64,000 nucleotides of DNA from Parvibaculum sp963696585 (GCA_963696585.1 CAVOKW010000010.1:71164-135163), one strand, 5' to 3'; counted from the stretch's first letter, positions 51,606 through 61,412 are shown. Numbers and translations are program-made. The notes: generated by a model not told the origin, from the letters alone.

Positions 51606-53108
51606 ATGGCGAACGAATTGACACATTTCATCGGCGGCATTCATGTCAGGGGGGCAAGCGGACGCTTCTGTGATGTGACAAATCCAAATACGGGAGAAGT
51701 GACCGGCCGAACGCCTCTGGCCACGACAGCTGAACTGCGCTCAGCCGTGGAGGTCGCGGCCAAGGCCTTCCCTGATTGGGCGGCGACCAATCCGCAACGC
51801 CGGGCGCGCGTGATGTTCGAATTCAAACGCCTGCTGGAAGACAATATGCAGGAACTCGCCGAAATGCTCTCTGCCGAGCATGGCAAGGTGATTGCTGATT
51901 CCAAGGGCGACATTCAGCGCGGCCTGGAAGTCATCGAATTTGCCTGTGGCATTCCGCATTTGATGAAGGGCGAGTTTACCGAGGGCGCAGGTCCCGGCAT
52001 CGACATGTATTCGATGCGCCAACCGCTTGGCGTGGTCGCCGGCATCACGCCTTTCAATTTCCCCGCCATGATCCCGATGTGGATGTTTGGCGTGGCGATT
52101 GCCTGTGGCAACACCTTCATCTGCAAGCCATCGGAAAAAGACCCCTCTCTCCCGCTTCGCCTTGCCGAACTCTTCATGGCGGCGGGCGCGCCAGCCGGTG
52201 TGCTCAATGTCGTCAATGGCGACAAGGAGGCTGTGGATGCCATATTGAGTGATCCTCTCATTCAGGCGGTGAGTTTTGTCGGCTCCTCCAACATCGCGCA
52301 GTATGTCTATGCAACGGGCGCGGCGCATGGCAAGCGCGTACAGGCCATGGGCGGAGCCAAGAACCATGCCATCATCATGCCGGATGCCGATATGGATCAG
52401 GTGGTGAATGATCTGATCGGCGCGGGCTATGGCTCGGCGGGCGAGCGGTGCATGGCAATTTCCGTTGCGGTGCCGGTTGGCGAAGAGACGGCCAATCGCC
52501 TGATCGAGAAACTTGTGCCGCGCGTGCAGGCCCTGAAAGTAGGTCCTTCGACCGCCTCCGATTCTGACTATGGACCCGTCATCAGCAAGGCGCATCTCGA
52601 CAAGGTGCAAGGCTATATCGATCTGGGCGTCAAGGAAGGGGCGAGCCTGCTTGTCGATGGCCGCGGGTTCAAGCTGCAGGGCTATGAGAACGGCTTTTTC
52701 ATGGGCGGCTCGCTGTTCGACAATGTCACGCCCGACATGACGATCTATAAGGATGAGATTTTCGGACCCGTGCTCAGCGTGGTTCGCGCCAGGACATTTG
52801 ACGAGGCGGCTGAATTGCCGACCAAGCATCAATATGGCAATGGCGTGGCGATCTTCACGCGCGATGGCGATGCGGCGCGGACATTCGCCTCCAAGGTCCA
52901 GGTTGGCATGGTTGGCATCAATGTGCCGATCCCCGTGCCGCTGGCCTATCACTCGTTTGGCGGCTGGAAGCGATCAGCCTTCGGTGACACAAACCAGCAT
53001 GGCACCGAGGGCGTCAAGTTCTGGACCAAGGTCAAGACCGTGACCTCGCGCTGGCCGACAGGTGGCGTCAAGGAGGGCTCATCCTTTGTTATTCCGACAA
53101 TGAAGTGA
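51606..53108 (+). CDS. mmsA: Methylmalonate-semialdehyde dehydrogenase (CoA-acylating)
   Basis: 500 residues of the aldehyde dehydrogenase family. The active Cys282 sits in GSAGERCMAIS; ITPFNFPAMIPMWMFGVAIA, CKPSEKDPS and the C-terminal GVKFWTKVKTVTSRWP are typical of MmsA rather than other ALDHs. It converts methylmalonate semialdehyde to propionyl-CoA in valine and inositol breakdown. ATG 51606 is preferred over an in-frame TTG at 51594. Confidence 0.94.
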   Translation: MANELTHFIGGIHVRGASGRFCDVTNPNTGEVTGRTPLATTAELRSAVEVAAKAFPDWAATNPQRRARVMFEFKRLLEDNMQELAEMLSAEHGKVIADSKGDIQRGLEVIEFACGIPHLMKGEFTEGAGPGIDMYSMRQPLGVVAGITPFNFPAMIPMWMFGVAIACGNTFICKPSEKDPSLPLRLAELFMAAGAPAGVLNVVNGDKEAVDAILSDPLIQAVSFVGSSNIAQYVYATGAAHGKRVQAMGGAKNHAIIMPDADMDQVVNDLIGAGYGSAGERCMAISVAVPVGEETANRLIEKLVPRVQALKVGPSTASDSDYGPVISKAHLDKVQGYIDLGVKEGASLLVDGRGFKLQGYENGFFMGGSLFDNVTPDMTIYKDEIFGPVLSVVRARTFDEAAELPTKHQYGNGVAIFTRDGDAARTFASKVQVGMVGINVPIPVPLAYHSFGGWKRSAFGDTNQHGTEGVKFWTKVKTVTSRWPTGGVKEGSSFVIPTMK

Positions 53109-53117
53109 TGATTGCCT

Positions 53118-53945
53118 ATGATCGATCTTGATCGTTATCTGGCGCGGATCGGCTATGCCGGTCCGCGTGACGCCACGCTGGAGGTGTTGAAGGCGCTGCA
53201 TTTTGCGCATTCAACATCGATCCCGTTTGAAAATCTCGATGTGCTCGCCAGGCGACCGATCCGGCTTGATCCGGCTTCACTGCAAAAGAAGTTGATAGAG
53301 GACAGGCGCGGAGGTTACTGCTTCGAGTTGAATGGCCTGTTTCTGGCGGCGCTGAGAGCCATGGGCTTTGAGGTCACGCCTTTCATCGGCCGCGTGCGCT
53401 GGATGCAGCCCGAGGATATCGCCACGGCCCGGACGCATATGCTGATGCGGGTCGATCTTCCCGAGGGCCCCTATATTGCGGATATCGGCTTTGGCGGTCT
53501 CACCATGACCGGCCCCATCCGGTTTGTCTGTGATCTTGAACAGGCCACACCTCATGAGCCAAGACGTCTTCTGGCGCGCAGCGACGGCTATGAGTTGCAG
53601 GGCAAGCTTGGTGAGGCATGGGTGAGCATCTATCACTTCACCGAGGAAGTGCAATCGCCGGCCGATTACGAATTGTCGAGCTGGTACACATCGACCCATC
53701 CTGACTCCCTTTTCGTCCAGCATCTGATTGCCGCGCGGCCATTTGCGGATCGTCGTGTGACGCTCTTCAATACCAATCTGGCAATCCGTGGTCTGAATGG
53801 TCAGGTCGAGAGCCACAAGCTCGAAACAGTGGCTGATATTGCCCAGGCGCTTCGTGAGCATCTTGGGCTGCCGCTGAGCGTTGAGGAACAGACGGTCATG
53901 CTTGCGCCATACATGGACGCCTGGCTGGCCCTCCAGGCGGGCTGA
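53118..53945 (+). CDS. nat: Arylamine N-acetyltransferase
   Basis: 275 residues. The catalytic triad is Cys68 (RRGGYCFELN), His107 (ARTHMLMRV) and Asp122 (YIADIGFGG), at the standard spacing. It transfers acetyl from acetyl-CoA to aromatic amines and hydrazines. ATG 53118 was chosen over an in-frame TTG two codons earlier. It follows mmsA by nine bases. Confidence 0.92.
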   Translation: MIDLDRYLARIGYAGPRDATLEVLKALHFAHSTSIPFENLDVLARRPIRLDPASLQKKLIEDRRGGYCFELNGLFLAALRAMGFEVTPFIGRVRWMQPEDIATARTHMLMRVDLPEGPYIADIGFGGLTMTGPIRFVCDLEQATPHEPRRLLARSDGYELQGKLGEAWVSIYHFTEEVQSPADYELSSWYTSTHPDSLFVQHLIAARPFADRRVTLFNTNLAIRGLNGQVESHKLETVADIAQALREHLGLPLSVEEQTVMLAPYMDAWLALQAG

Positions 53946-54037
53946 TTGGCTCACGCATGGAAGCGGCGTGACGCGCCGTTGATTTCGGGGTATTTCCTGC
54001 TGGTTGTGTGTCGGGAACTGTGATCGGGGCGTTGGGC

Positions 54038-55159
54038 ATGGCCAAAGGGCCGCTTCGTGCGTATCGGGAAAAGGTCAAACGCGGCGAGATCGCGGCTGAT
54101 GAGGCGCAGGCGCAAGTTGCCGCGCATTTGCAACATCTTGCCGATGTGCTTCAGCGCTGGCGTCCGGGACGTCGCGTCGGGCCGCTCGCCTTTTTGGGGA
54201 TTGGCCGCAAGGTCACGCCACCTGAAGGGCTTTATATCTGGGGCGGTGTCGGGCGTGGCAAGTCCATGCTGATGGACCTGTTTTTCAATACGGTCAGCAT
54301 CTCGCCCAAACGACGCGTTCATTTTCATGCCTTCATGCAGGAGGTTCATGGCCTGATCCATGACTGGCGGCAGAGGGAGAAGGCTGGCAAGGTCAAGGGA
54401 TCTGATCCCATCCCGCCCGTTGCTGCCCAGATCGCCCGGCAGGCTGCGCTTTTATGCTTTGACGAGTTTCAGGTGCATGACATAGCCGACGCCTCCATTC
54501 TCGGACGACTCTTCGAGCAACTGTTCGAGTTGGGCGTGGTGGTGGTCACGACCTCCAATCGTCCGCCTGAGGATCTTTATAAGGGGGGGCTCAACCGGCA
54601 GCGCTTCCTGCCTTTCATCGATCTCGTGAAAGCCCGCATGAGCGTGTTGTTGCTGGATAGCCAGACGGATTATCGGCTCGATCGCATCAAGGGTCTGCCG
54701 GTCTATTACACGCCCTGCGATGCCGCGGCGGCACGCGCACTGGACGAGACTTTTTACAAACTCACCGATCAGGCGCAGGGGGAACCTGCGGTACTTGATG
54801 TGCATGGCCGGGCGCTGGATGTGCCGGAGGCAGCCCATGGTGTGGCGCGGTTCGGATTTCATGATCTTTGCGTCAAGGCGCTGGGGGCGGCTGACTATCT
54901 CAAGATTGCCGAGACCTATCATACGGTGATTTTGAGTGATGTGCCGAAGATGGGCGCCGAGAAGCGCAACGAGGCCAAACGCTTTGTGACGTTGATTGAT
55001 GCGCTTTATGAAGCCAGGACGAAGCTCATTCTTTCGGCTGAGGCGCCCGCCATGACGCTTTATGAGCAAGGCGATGGAGCATTTGAATTTGAGCGCACCG
55101 TGTCGCGCCTTATCGAGATGCAGAGCAGCGATTATATGGGTTTGCGGGCGGCGGATTAA
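54038..55159 (+). CDS. zapE: AFG1/ZapE family ATPase
   Basis: 373 residues from ATG 54038 (an in-frame GTG at 54008 would add ten). Walker A is GGVGRGKSMLMDLFF and Walker B CFDEFQVHDIADA, followed by TSNRPPEDLYKGGLNRQRFLPF, the family signature. ZapE destabilises FtsZ polymers in vitro and is involved in division under stress; yeast AFG1 is a mitochondrial relative. The neighbourhood zapE-mdh-sucC is common in this order. Confidence 0.9.
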   Translation: MAKGPLRAYREKVKRGEIAADEAQAQVAAHLQHLADVLQRWRPGRRVGPLAFLGIGRKVTPPEGLYIWGGVGRGKSMLMDLFFNTVSISPKRRVHFHAFMQEVHGLIHDWRQREKAGKVKGSDPIPPVAAQIARQAALLCFDEFQVHDIADASILGRLFEQLFELGVVVVTTSNRPPEDLYKGGLNRQRFLPFIDLVKARMSVLLLDSQTDYRLDRIKGLPVYYTPCDAAAARALDETFYKLTDQAQGEPAVLDVHGRALDVPEAAHGVARFGFHDLCVKALGAADYLKIAETYHTVILSDVPKMGAEKRNEAKRFVTLIDALYEARTKLILSAEAPAMTLYEQGDGAFEFERTVSRLIEMQSSDYMGLRAAD

Positions 55160-55812
55160 GCAGGCTTGCGCGCCGTGATGACGGGTGATGTGCCGACATT
55201 GGGCAGGCGAACAATTTCACCCAGACCGGCTTTTTGCAGCAGCTTCACGGCCTCGGCCGCTTCCTGACGATGGCGACTTAGCGGATTGGGCAACCAGTCA
55301 ATGTTTTTTGCCTGTTCATGATTGCGCAGGATGAGAACAAGGCGTCCCTCTTTTTTCAGGACACGGTTTATTTCGTCGATGGTCTTTGCCGGGTCCGGCC
55401 AGAATTGAAAACAATGCAGGGCTGCGACGGCATCAAATTGCGCCTCACCCCAAGGCAGGCTGTCCGCCAGTCCAAGTTTGAGGTCTGACATGAAGCCCTT
55501 GTTTGTGAGGCGACGGCGCGCCCGCTCGAGCATGAGGGATGAGGGGTCAATGCCTGCCAGCACGCCGCCAGATTGCCTCTGCGCAACCATTTCCAGCAGC
55601 CGCCCGGTGCCAAATCCGATTTCAAGGAAGGTGCCGTTGTGCCTGGGTTCCATCAGCGTCAGGGCGCGTTCATAGGCATTTTGATTGCCCCATTCCATGA
55701 GGCGGCCAAACAAACGCCCCATGGGTCCATGTGGATGCATGGGCTGGGGCAGGGAAATGCGATTGCTGAGCAGGGCCAAATTATTTTCGCCGCCTCGACT
55801 GAATGTCGTCAC
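55156..55812 (-). CDS. Class I SAM-dependent methyltransferase
   Basis: 218 residues with the Rossmann SAM motif LEIGFGTGRLLEM, an acidic end of beta-2 (AGIDPSSLML), and motif IV FDAVAALHCFQFWPDP. The substrate is unknown. A GTG at 55812 opens the frame; ATG 55740 (MHPHGPMGR) is an alternative start with a fuller Rossmann N-terminus, and neither has a clear ribosome site. It overlaps zapE convergently by four bases. Confidence 0.78.
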   Translation of the reverse strand: MTTFSRGGENNLALLSNRISLPQPMHPHGPMGRLFGRLMEWGNQNAYERALTLMEPRHNGTFLEIGFGTGRLLEMVAQRQSGGVLAGIDPSSLMLERARRRLTNKGFMSDLKLGLADSLPWGEAQFDAVAALHCFQFWPDPAKTIDEINRVLKKEGRLVLILRNHEQAKNIDWLPNPLSRHRQEAAEAVKLLQKAGLGEIVRLPNVGTSPVITARKPA

Positions 55813-55840
55813 GCGTCAACCCGGCCATGCCTTGTGACGA

Positions 55841-56380
55841 TCAGAGGCCCGCATCTGCCGGTTGAGCGACCGTCGCTACATGCTGTGATTGTGTATCAGC
55901 CGTGCGACGGCGCAATGTCAGATCATAGCCCCCTGATTGGCCAAAACTCCCGGAGAGCATGCCAAAGGCGAGGGGGGATGATGACTTGCGGGCCTCATCG
56001 CGGGCGATTTCGAGTGAGAAATCATTGGCGTCGCGGCGATCCACCGGCGCAAATCCGAGCAAGGCCGGGTCCAGAACGGCGCTTGCCGTGCGTTGTTCTT
56101 CTTGCGGCTTCGAGGGCGCGCAGGCACGGGCTGAATGGGTTGAAAAATCCTGACAAGCCCGGCTCGCCAATTGCTGGTTCTTGCCATAGATCACGCGCGC
56201 GTTACGCTCGATCCGGGTGGGTTGACGCTCAAGATCGGCTTTTGCTGCGGGCATCGAGCAGCCGGCCAATGTGATGGCGGCGAATCCGATGGCACCCCCG
56301 CGCATCCATTTGATCAGATTAATGGATGCCAATCGTGCGGTTGAGCGGCTTATCGCGTTGTGTGCTGTCATCTCACTCAT
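55841..56380 (-). CDS. Hypothetical lipoprotein
   Basis: 179 residues. A hydrophobic segment ends in a lipobox (IGFAAITLAGC), so the Cys is probably lipidated. The remaining sequence contains no known domain; it is rich in Arg, Ala and Ser (NDFSLEIARDEARKSS). ATG 56380 is preceded by GGGGGAT. Homology was not recognised. Confidence 0.65.
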   Translation of the reverse strand: MSEMTAHNAISRSTARLASINLIKWMRGGAIGFAAITLAGCSMPAAKADLERQPTRIERNARVIYGKNQQLASRACQDFSTHSARACAPSKPQEEQRTASAVLDPALLGFAPVDRRDANDFSLEIARDEARKSSSPLAFGMLSGSFGQSGGYDLTLRRRTADTQSQHVATVAQPADAGL

Positions 56381-56699
56381 CCCCCAACATGGTGAACGAA
56401 ACACGCTCCCGCAGGTTCATTCACGCTACATCTGGTATGTCCCTTAAAGGCGCCTACCTTCTGTGCCAAAGCGTTAACCTCCTCAAAATACAGGAAAATT
56501 TTCGCCTCAAGGCCTTGAGATCATGCCTCCGCGACGTCGGGTGAGTCAATGAAACATGCGAATTGAGGTTAATCCTGGCGATTTTGAATAATGTCGCCGC
56601 ATTGCGAAAGATTTTAATTCAGGCTAGTAGGCAGCCAGATTAACAATAGGCGCCATCGTCAGGCTCAAGCGCCCAGCATCAGGTATCCGGAGGCATTAA
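56381..56699. promoter_or_regulatory. mdh upstream region with a possible promoter
   Basis: 319 bases without a gene. A weak TTGAGG (56564) and AATAAT (56588) are spaced 18 bases apart, about 110 bases before mdh; otherwise nothing stands out. GGAGG gives mdh a strong ribosome site. Confidence 0.3.
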
Positions 56700-57665
56700 A
56701 TGGCACGCAAGAAAATCGCACTTATCGGCGGCGGACAGATCGGCGGAACGCTGGCTCTGCTGGCCGGCCTCAAGGAACTTGGCGATATCGTCATGTTCGA
56801 TATCGCGGAAGGATTGCCGCAGGGCAAGCAACTGGACATTTCGCAGGCCTCGACGGTCGAAGGCTTTGACGCCGCCATGTCGGGCACCAATGATTACAAG
56901 GACCTTGAAGGTTCCGACGTCGTGATCGTCACGGCGGGTGTACCGCGCAAGCCGGGCATGAGCCGCGATGACCTTCTCGGTATCAACCTCAAGGTCATGT
57001 CGCAGGTGGGCGAAGGCATTGCCAAATATGCGCCAAAGGCTTTCGTTGTCTGCATCACCAATCCGCTTGACGCCATGGTCTGGGCGCTGCGCCAGTTCTC
57101 GGGCCTGCCCGCGCATATGGTTGTCGGCATGGCGGGCGTTCTCGACAGCGCACGCTTCCGTTACTTCCTGGCCGAAGAGTTCAATGTTTCCGTTGAAGAC
57201 GTGACCGCCTTTGTCATGGGGGGCCACGGCGACACGATGGTGCCGTTGCCACGCTATTCGACGGTTGGCGGCATCTCGCTGCCGGATCTCGTCAAGATGG
57301 GCTGGACGAGCCAGGAAAAGCTCGACGCCATCATTCAGCGCACGCGCGATGGTGGCGCTGAAATCGTCAGCCTGCTGAAGACCGGTTCGGCCTTCTATGC
57401 TCCGGCAAGCTCGGCGATTGCCATGGCTGAGTCCTATCTCAAGGACAAGAAGCGCCTGCTGCCTTGCGCCGCCTATCTGAGCGGTCAGTATGGGGTGAAG
57501 GATATGTATGTCGGTGTGCCGGTGATCATTGGCGCTGGCGGCGTGGAACGCATTGTCGAGATCGAGCTCAATGCGGAAGAAAAGGCGGGCTTTGAAAAGT
57601 CGGTCAACGCCGTGAAGGGTCTGGTCGATGCCTGCAAGACCATTGATCCCTCAGTGGCGAAGTAA
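56700..57665 (+). CDS. mdh: Malate dehydrogenase
   Basis: 321 residues of the LDH-like MDH type. IGGGQIGGTLA binds NAD, VTAGVPRKPGMSRDDLL carries the substrate Arg residues, and GGHGDTMVPLPR the catalytic His. It closes the TCA cycle from malate to oxaloacetate. A terminator follows. Confidence 0.97.
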   Translation: MARKKIALIGGGQIGGTLALLAGLKELGDIVMFDIAEGLPQGKQLDISQASTVEGFDAAMSGTNDYKDLEGSDVVIVTAGVPRKPGMSRDDLLGINLKVMSQVGEGIAKYAPKAFVVCITNPLDAMVWALRQFSGLPAHMVVGMAGVLDSARFRYFLAEEFNVSVEDVTAFVMGGHGDTMVPLPRYSTVGGISLPDLVKMGWTSQEKLDAIIQRTRDGGAEIVSLLKTGSAFYAPASSAIAMAESYLKDKKRLLPCAAYLSGQYGVKDMYVGVPVIIGAGGVERIVEIELNAEEKAGFEKSVNAVKGLVDACKTIDPSVAK

Positions 57666-57688
57666 CGACCTTCAAACATGCGTGACGC

Positions 57689-57720
57689 AAGGGCGGGCCG
57701 TCGGGCTCGCCCTTTTGTTT
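57689..57720 (+). terminator. Rho-independent terminator after mdh
   Basis: AAGGGCG / CGCCCTT with extra GGCC/GGC pairing in the loop, followed by TTGTTTT. It separates mdh from the following gene. Confidence 0.75.
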
Positions 57721-57833
57721 TGGCACGCAGTTTGCTGTTTTGACATGCATATTGCCAATTGTTTGCATGCTTGCTAGTGTCCGGCATCAGAGCGGGTCAT
57801 CAGAACGCCCGGTGAAATGGCGGAGGAAAGCAA

Positions 57834-58982
57834 ATGCGTGTGATCCGTATTCTGGGCAGCATTGCCGGGCTCGCTGTGGCACTTGCTGTGCTGGCATTCG
57901 TCGCGATCCGGTTTTCGCCAAGCCTGCAAGACAGGCTGCTGACCTCAACGGTTGCAGCCAATCTTGCCAAGAACAATAACGCGCTGCTCAAGGACAAGTC
58001 CCTCAAGATCATTCTCTGCGGCACGGGTTCGCCGATGCCGGATCCCTCACGCGCCAATGCCTGTGCGGCTGTGGTCGCCGGGGGTCACATGGTGCTGATT
58101 GATGCGGGTCCGGGCGCCTGGGCCAAGATTGCGCAAATGCGCCTGCCGGGGGGTGCCATTGAAGCGGTGTTCCTCACTCATCTGCATTCGGATCATTTTG
58201 GCGGCCTTGGCGAGGTGAGCCTGCAAGGCTGGATCAATGGCCGCAAACAGGCACTCGACGTTTATGGCCCGGCCAGTCCGCCGGTTGTCGCGACGCCGCT
58301 CGGGGGCAATGGCCAGAGCCATATTCCTGCGGGCACGGATGTCGTTGTTGCGGGCCTGCAGGAAGCCTATCGCGCCGATACGCTGTTCCGCGTGGAACAT
58401 CACGACATGAAATATATGCCGCCGGCTGGCGAAAAAATGAATGCGCATGTGGTGCCGACGCCTGCCATTGGTGTGGCAGAGACTGTCTATGATCGTGATG
58501 GTTTGAAAATCAGTGCCTTTCTGGTCAATCATCATCCGATCGAACCTGCCTTTGGCTATCGCGTCGAATATGGCGGGCGTGTCGCCGTCATCAGCGGTGA
58601 CACCATGAAGTTCGAGAATGTCGCAACCATGTCAAAGGGTGCCGATCTTCTCGTGCATGAGGCTCTGAACGAGGACATGGTGAGCCTGCTTGCCAATCAG
58701 GTTGAGGCATCGGGCAATGCGCGTCTGGCCAAGATGGCGCGCGACACGATCAATTATCACACCTCGCCTGTAGAGGCGGCCGCGATCGCCAATGAAGCAC
58801 ATGTCAAGCTGCTGGTGCTGACGCATCTCGTGCCACCCCTGCCCAATGCGATTGCCCGGCGCATGTTCATGCGCGGGGTCAGTGCAGCGCGAGGCGAGGG
58901 CGAAACGGTCCTTGGTGATGACGGTTTGATGATTGTTTTGCCGGAATCCGAAACGGGCTATCGTCTCAAAAATCTGCTTTGA
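57834..58982 (+). CDS. Metallo-beta-lactamase-fold hydrolase with N-terminal membrane segment
   Basis: 382 residues. A hydrophobic N-terminus (SIAGLAVALAVLAFVAI) may be a signal or membrane anchor. The metal site HLHSDH (His116, His118, Asp120, His121) is followed by the third-motif candidates SGDT and HLVPP, giving an RNase Z/arylsulfatase-like layout. The length and secretion suggest an arylsulfatase-type or similar hydrolase, not tRNase Z. AGGAAAG precedes ATG 57834. It lies between mdh and sucC without any apparent metabolic link. Confidence 0.8.
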   Translation: MRVIRILGSIAGLAVALAVLAFVAIRFSPSLQDRLLTSTVAANLAKNNNALLKDKSLKIILCGTGSPMPDPSRANACAAVVAGGHMVLIDAGPGAWAKIAQMRLPGGAIEAVFLTHLHSDHFGGLGEVSLQGWINGRKQALDVYGPASPPVVATPLGGNGQSHIPAGTDVVVAGLQEAYRADTLFRVEHHDMKYMPPAGEKMNAHVVPTPAIGVAETVYDRDGLKISAFLVNHHPIEPAFGYRVEYGGRVAVISGDTMKFENVATMSKGADLLVHEALNEDMVSLLANQVEASGNARLAKMARDTINYHTSPVEAAAIANEAHVKLLVLTHLVPPLPNAIARRMFMRGVSAARGEGETVLGDDGLMIVLPESETGYRLKNLL

Positions 58983-59204
58983 CCCAAGGGCCTGTGCCCT
59001 TTGTTCAATAGATGAGCAAGCGAGATGAGCAAGCGCCCATCTTCATTGACGTAACCGTCAGCAGGAAGCGGCGCAATCAAGGTTCATTCCTAGCCAGCCT
59101 ACCCGAACTGACGGTTGCGCTGCACAGTACGGGTGATATAACTCCGGACCATCCGCATCTCCATCGGGCAGCCTTTCCTCGCCCCCTTAGCCGGACGGAC
59201 CCTA

Positions 59205-60374
59205 ATGAATATTCACGAATATCAGGCCAAGGCTGTGCTTGCGAAGTACGGCGTACCGGTGCCCCAGGGGCATGCGGCTTTTACCGCTGACGAAGCGGTT
59301 GAAGGCGCCACGAAACTTGGCGGCCCGGTATGGGTTGTCAAAGCACAGATCCATGCAGGCGGTCGCGGTAAGGCAGGCGGCGTCAAGGTCGTGAAGTCGA
59401 TCGATGACGTGCGCAAGGAAGCCGAACGGCTGCTCGGCTCGATTTTGGTGACGCATCAGACGGGCCCCGAAGGCAAGCAGGTCAATCGCCTCTATATCGA
59501 AGAAGGCTCTTCGATTGCGCGTGAACTCTATCTCTCGATCCTGGTCGATCGCGCGACATCGCGCATCTCCTTCATCGTGTCGACTGAAGGCGGCATGGAC
59601 ATCGAAGAGGTGGCGCATTCGACGCCTGAGAAGATTCTGACTTTCCCGGTTGATCCGGCATCGGGCATCAGTTCGTTCCATGGCCGCAAGGTCGCCTTCG
59701 CGCTCGGTCTCTCCGGGGATCAGGTCGGCGACTGCGTGAAGCTGATCGACAATCTCTATCAGGCCTTTGTCCATGAAGACATGAGCCAGCTTGAAATCAA
59801 CCCGCTCGTCGTGACGGGTGAGGGCAAGCTCCTCTGCCTCGACGCCAAGATCAATTTCGATTCCAACGCGCTTTATCGTCACAAGAACATTGTCGAGCTG
59901 CGCGACCTTACCGAAGAAGATCCCGCCGAAGTCGAAGCCTCGAAATATGATCTCAACTACATCAAGCTCGATGGCAAGATCGGCTGCATGGTCAATGGTG
60001 CGGGCCTTGCCATGGCAACCATGGACATCATCAAGCTTTATGGTTCCGAGCCAGCCAACTTCCTCGATGTGGGCGGCGGCGCAACCAAGGAGAAGGTAAC
60101 GGAAGCCTTCAAGATCATTTTGTCGGACAAGAATGTCGAAGGCATTCTGGTCAACATCTTTGGCGGCATCATGCGTTGCGACATCATCGCTGAGGGTGTG
60201 ATTGCGGCTGCCAAGGAAGTGAAACTGAGCGTGCCGCTTGTTGTTCGTCTTGAGGGCACCAATGTCGAGCTCGGCAAAAAGATCATGGCCGAGTCAGGCC
60301 TTCCGATCATCTCCGCCGACAATCTGTCCGATGCGGCAGAGAAAATCGTCAAGGCCGTGAAGGAGGCTGCATAA
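59205..60374 (+). CDS. sucC: Succinate-CoA ligase (ADP-forming) beta subunit
   Basis: 389 residues, ATP-grasp. MNIHEYQAKAVLAKYGVPVP is the standard N-terminus; AQIHAGGRGKAGGVK binds nucleotide, and GGGATKEKVTEAF with NIFGGIMRCD lies at the CoA/phosphate interface. The 1-base overlap with sucD (TAATG) couples them. Confidence 0.97.
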   Translation: MNIHEYQAKAVLAKYGVPVPQGHAAFTADEAVEGATKLGGPVWVVKAQIHAGGRGKAGGVKVVKSIDDVRKEAERLLGSILVTHQTGPEGKQVNRLYIEEGSSIARELYLSILVDRATSRISFIVSTEGGMDIEEVAHSTPEKILTFPVDPASGISSFHGRKVAFALGLSGDQVGDCVKLIDNLYQAFVHEDMSQLEINPLVVTGEGKLLCLDAKINFDSNALYRHKNIVELRDLTEEDPAEVEASKYDLNYIKLDGKIGCMVNGAGLAMATMDIIKLYGSEPANFLDVGGGATKEKVTEAFKIILSDKNVEGILVNIFGGIMRCDIIAEGVIAAAKEVKLSVPLVVRLEGTNVELGKKIMAESGLPIISADNLSDAAEKIVKAVKEAA

Positions 60375-61276
60375 TGTCCGTCCTGGTTGACAAGAACACA
60401 AAGGTCATTTGTCAGGGCTTCACTGGCAAGCAGGGTACCTTCCACTCCGAGCAGGCGATTGCCTATGGCACGAAGATGGTTGGTGGCGTTGCACCGGGCA
60501 AGGGCGGCTCCACGCATCTCGATCTGCCGGTTTTCAACACCGTCGCTGAAGCTGTTGCCAGGACAGGCGCCACGGCGTCGGCGATTTATGTACCGCCGCC
60601 CTTCGCGGCCGATGCGATCCTTGAAGCGATTGATGCGGGCATTCGACTTGCCGTCTGCATCACCGAAGGCATTCCGGTCCTCGACATGGTCAAGGTGAAG
60701 CGGGCGCTTTCCGGCTCGACGACGCGCCTTGTCGGCCCCAACTGCCCCGGCGTCATCACGCCCGGCCAGTGCAAGATCGGCATCATGCCGGGCCATATTC
60801 ACAAGCCCGGCTCGGTGGGCATCGTCTCACGCTCGGGCACGCTGACCTATGAAGCTGTGGCCCAGACGACGGCGGCAGGTCTTGGCCAGTCGACCTGTAT
60901 CGGTATTGGCGGCGACCCCGTCAACGGGACAAACTTCATTGATTGCCTTGAGCTTTTCCTCAATGACCCGGCCACGGAATCGATCATCATGATCGGCGAA
61001 ATCGGCGGTTCTGCTGAAGAAGATGCCGCCGAGTTCCTCAAGTCTTCCAAGATCAAGAAGCCGATTGTGGGCTTTATTGCCGGTGTGACAGCCCCTCCCG
61101 GTCGTCGCATGGGCCATGCAGGTGCCATCATTTCCGGCGGCAAGGGCGGCGCGGACGACAAGATGGAGGCCATGCGTTCGGCCGGCATCACGGTTGCCGC
61201 TTCGCCTTCAGCGCTCGGCACGACCCTTGTCGAGGTTCTGGGTGGCGGCAAGCGTCGCGGGTTTTTCAAGAAATAG
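60374..61276 (+). CDS. sucD: Succinate-CoA ligase alpha subunit
   Basis: 300 residues. CQGFTGKQGTFHSEQAI binds CoA; the phosphorylated His is in RRMGHAGAIISGGKG. Together with SucC it makes succinate and ATP from succinyl-CoA. Confidence 0.97.
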   Translation: MSVLVDKNTKVICQGFTGKQGTFHSEQAIAYGTKMVGGVAPGKGGSTHLDLPVFNTVAEAVARTGATASAIYVPPPFAADAILEAIDAGIRLAVCITEGIPVLDMVKVKRALSGSTTRLVGPNCPGVITPGQCKIGIMPGHIHKPGSVGIVSRSGTLTYEAVAQTTAAGLGQSTCIGIGGDPVNGTNFIDCLELFLNDPATESIIMIGEIGGSAEEDAAEFLKSSKIKKPIVGFIAGVTAPPGRRMGHAGAIISGGKGGADDKMEAMRSAGITVAASPSALGTTLVEVLGGGKRRGFFKK

Positions 61277-61357
61277 TTGAATACTGAGCCCCGATTCATA
61301 CATAGCGTGATAAGGATTCCCGTGCGAAACTTCGTCCCTGTAAGCACGGTTTAACGA

Positions 61358-61412
61358 ATATCGGGGGGGTGTGGGTCCCGCACTCCCCTGATCGACACGG
61401 GCCCCCCGATAT
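61358..61412 (+). promoter_or_regulatory. Inverted repeat that sequesters the sucA start codon
   Basis: ATATCGGGGGG (61358-61368) is perfectly complementary to CCCCCCGATAT (61402-61412). The loop of 33 bases can add four further pairs (GTGT/ACAC). The ATG of sucA begins at 61411, inside the right arm, and no Shine-Dalgarno sequence is visible outside the stem. Confidence 0.7.

Noticed and set aside
51741..52952. Minus-strand frame of 403 codons over mmsA
   Set aside because: Antisense shadow of an aldehyde dehydrogenase.
59012..59290. Small + strand frame before sucC
   Set aside because: It overlaps the conserved sucC start and has no recognisable domain.
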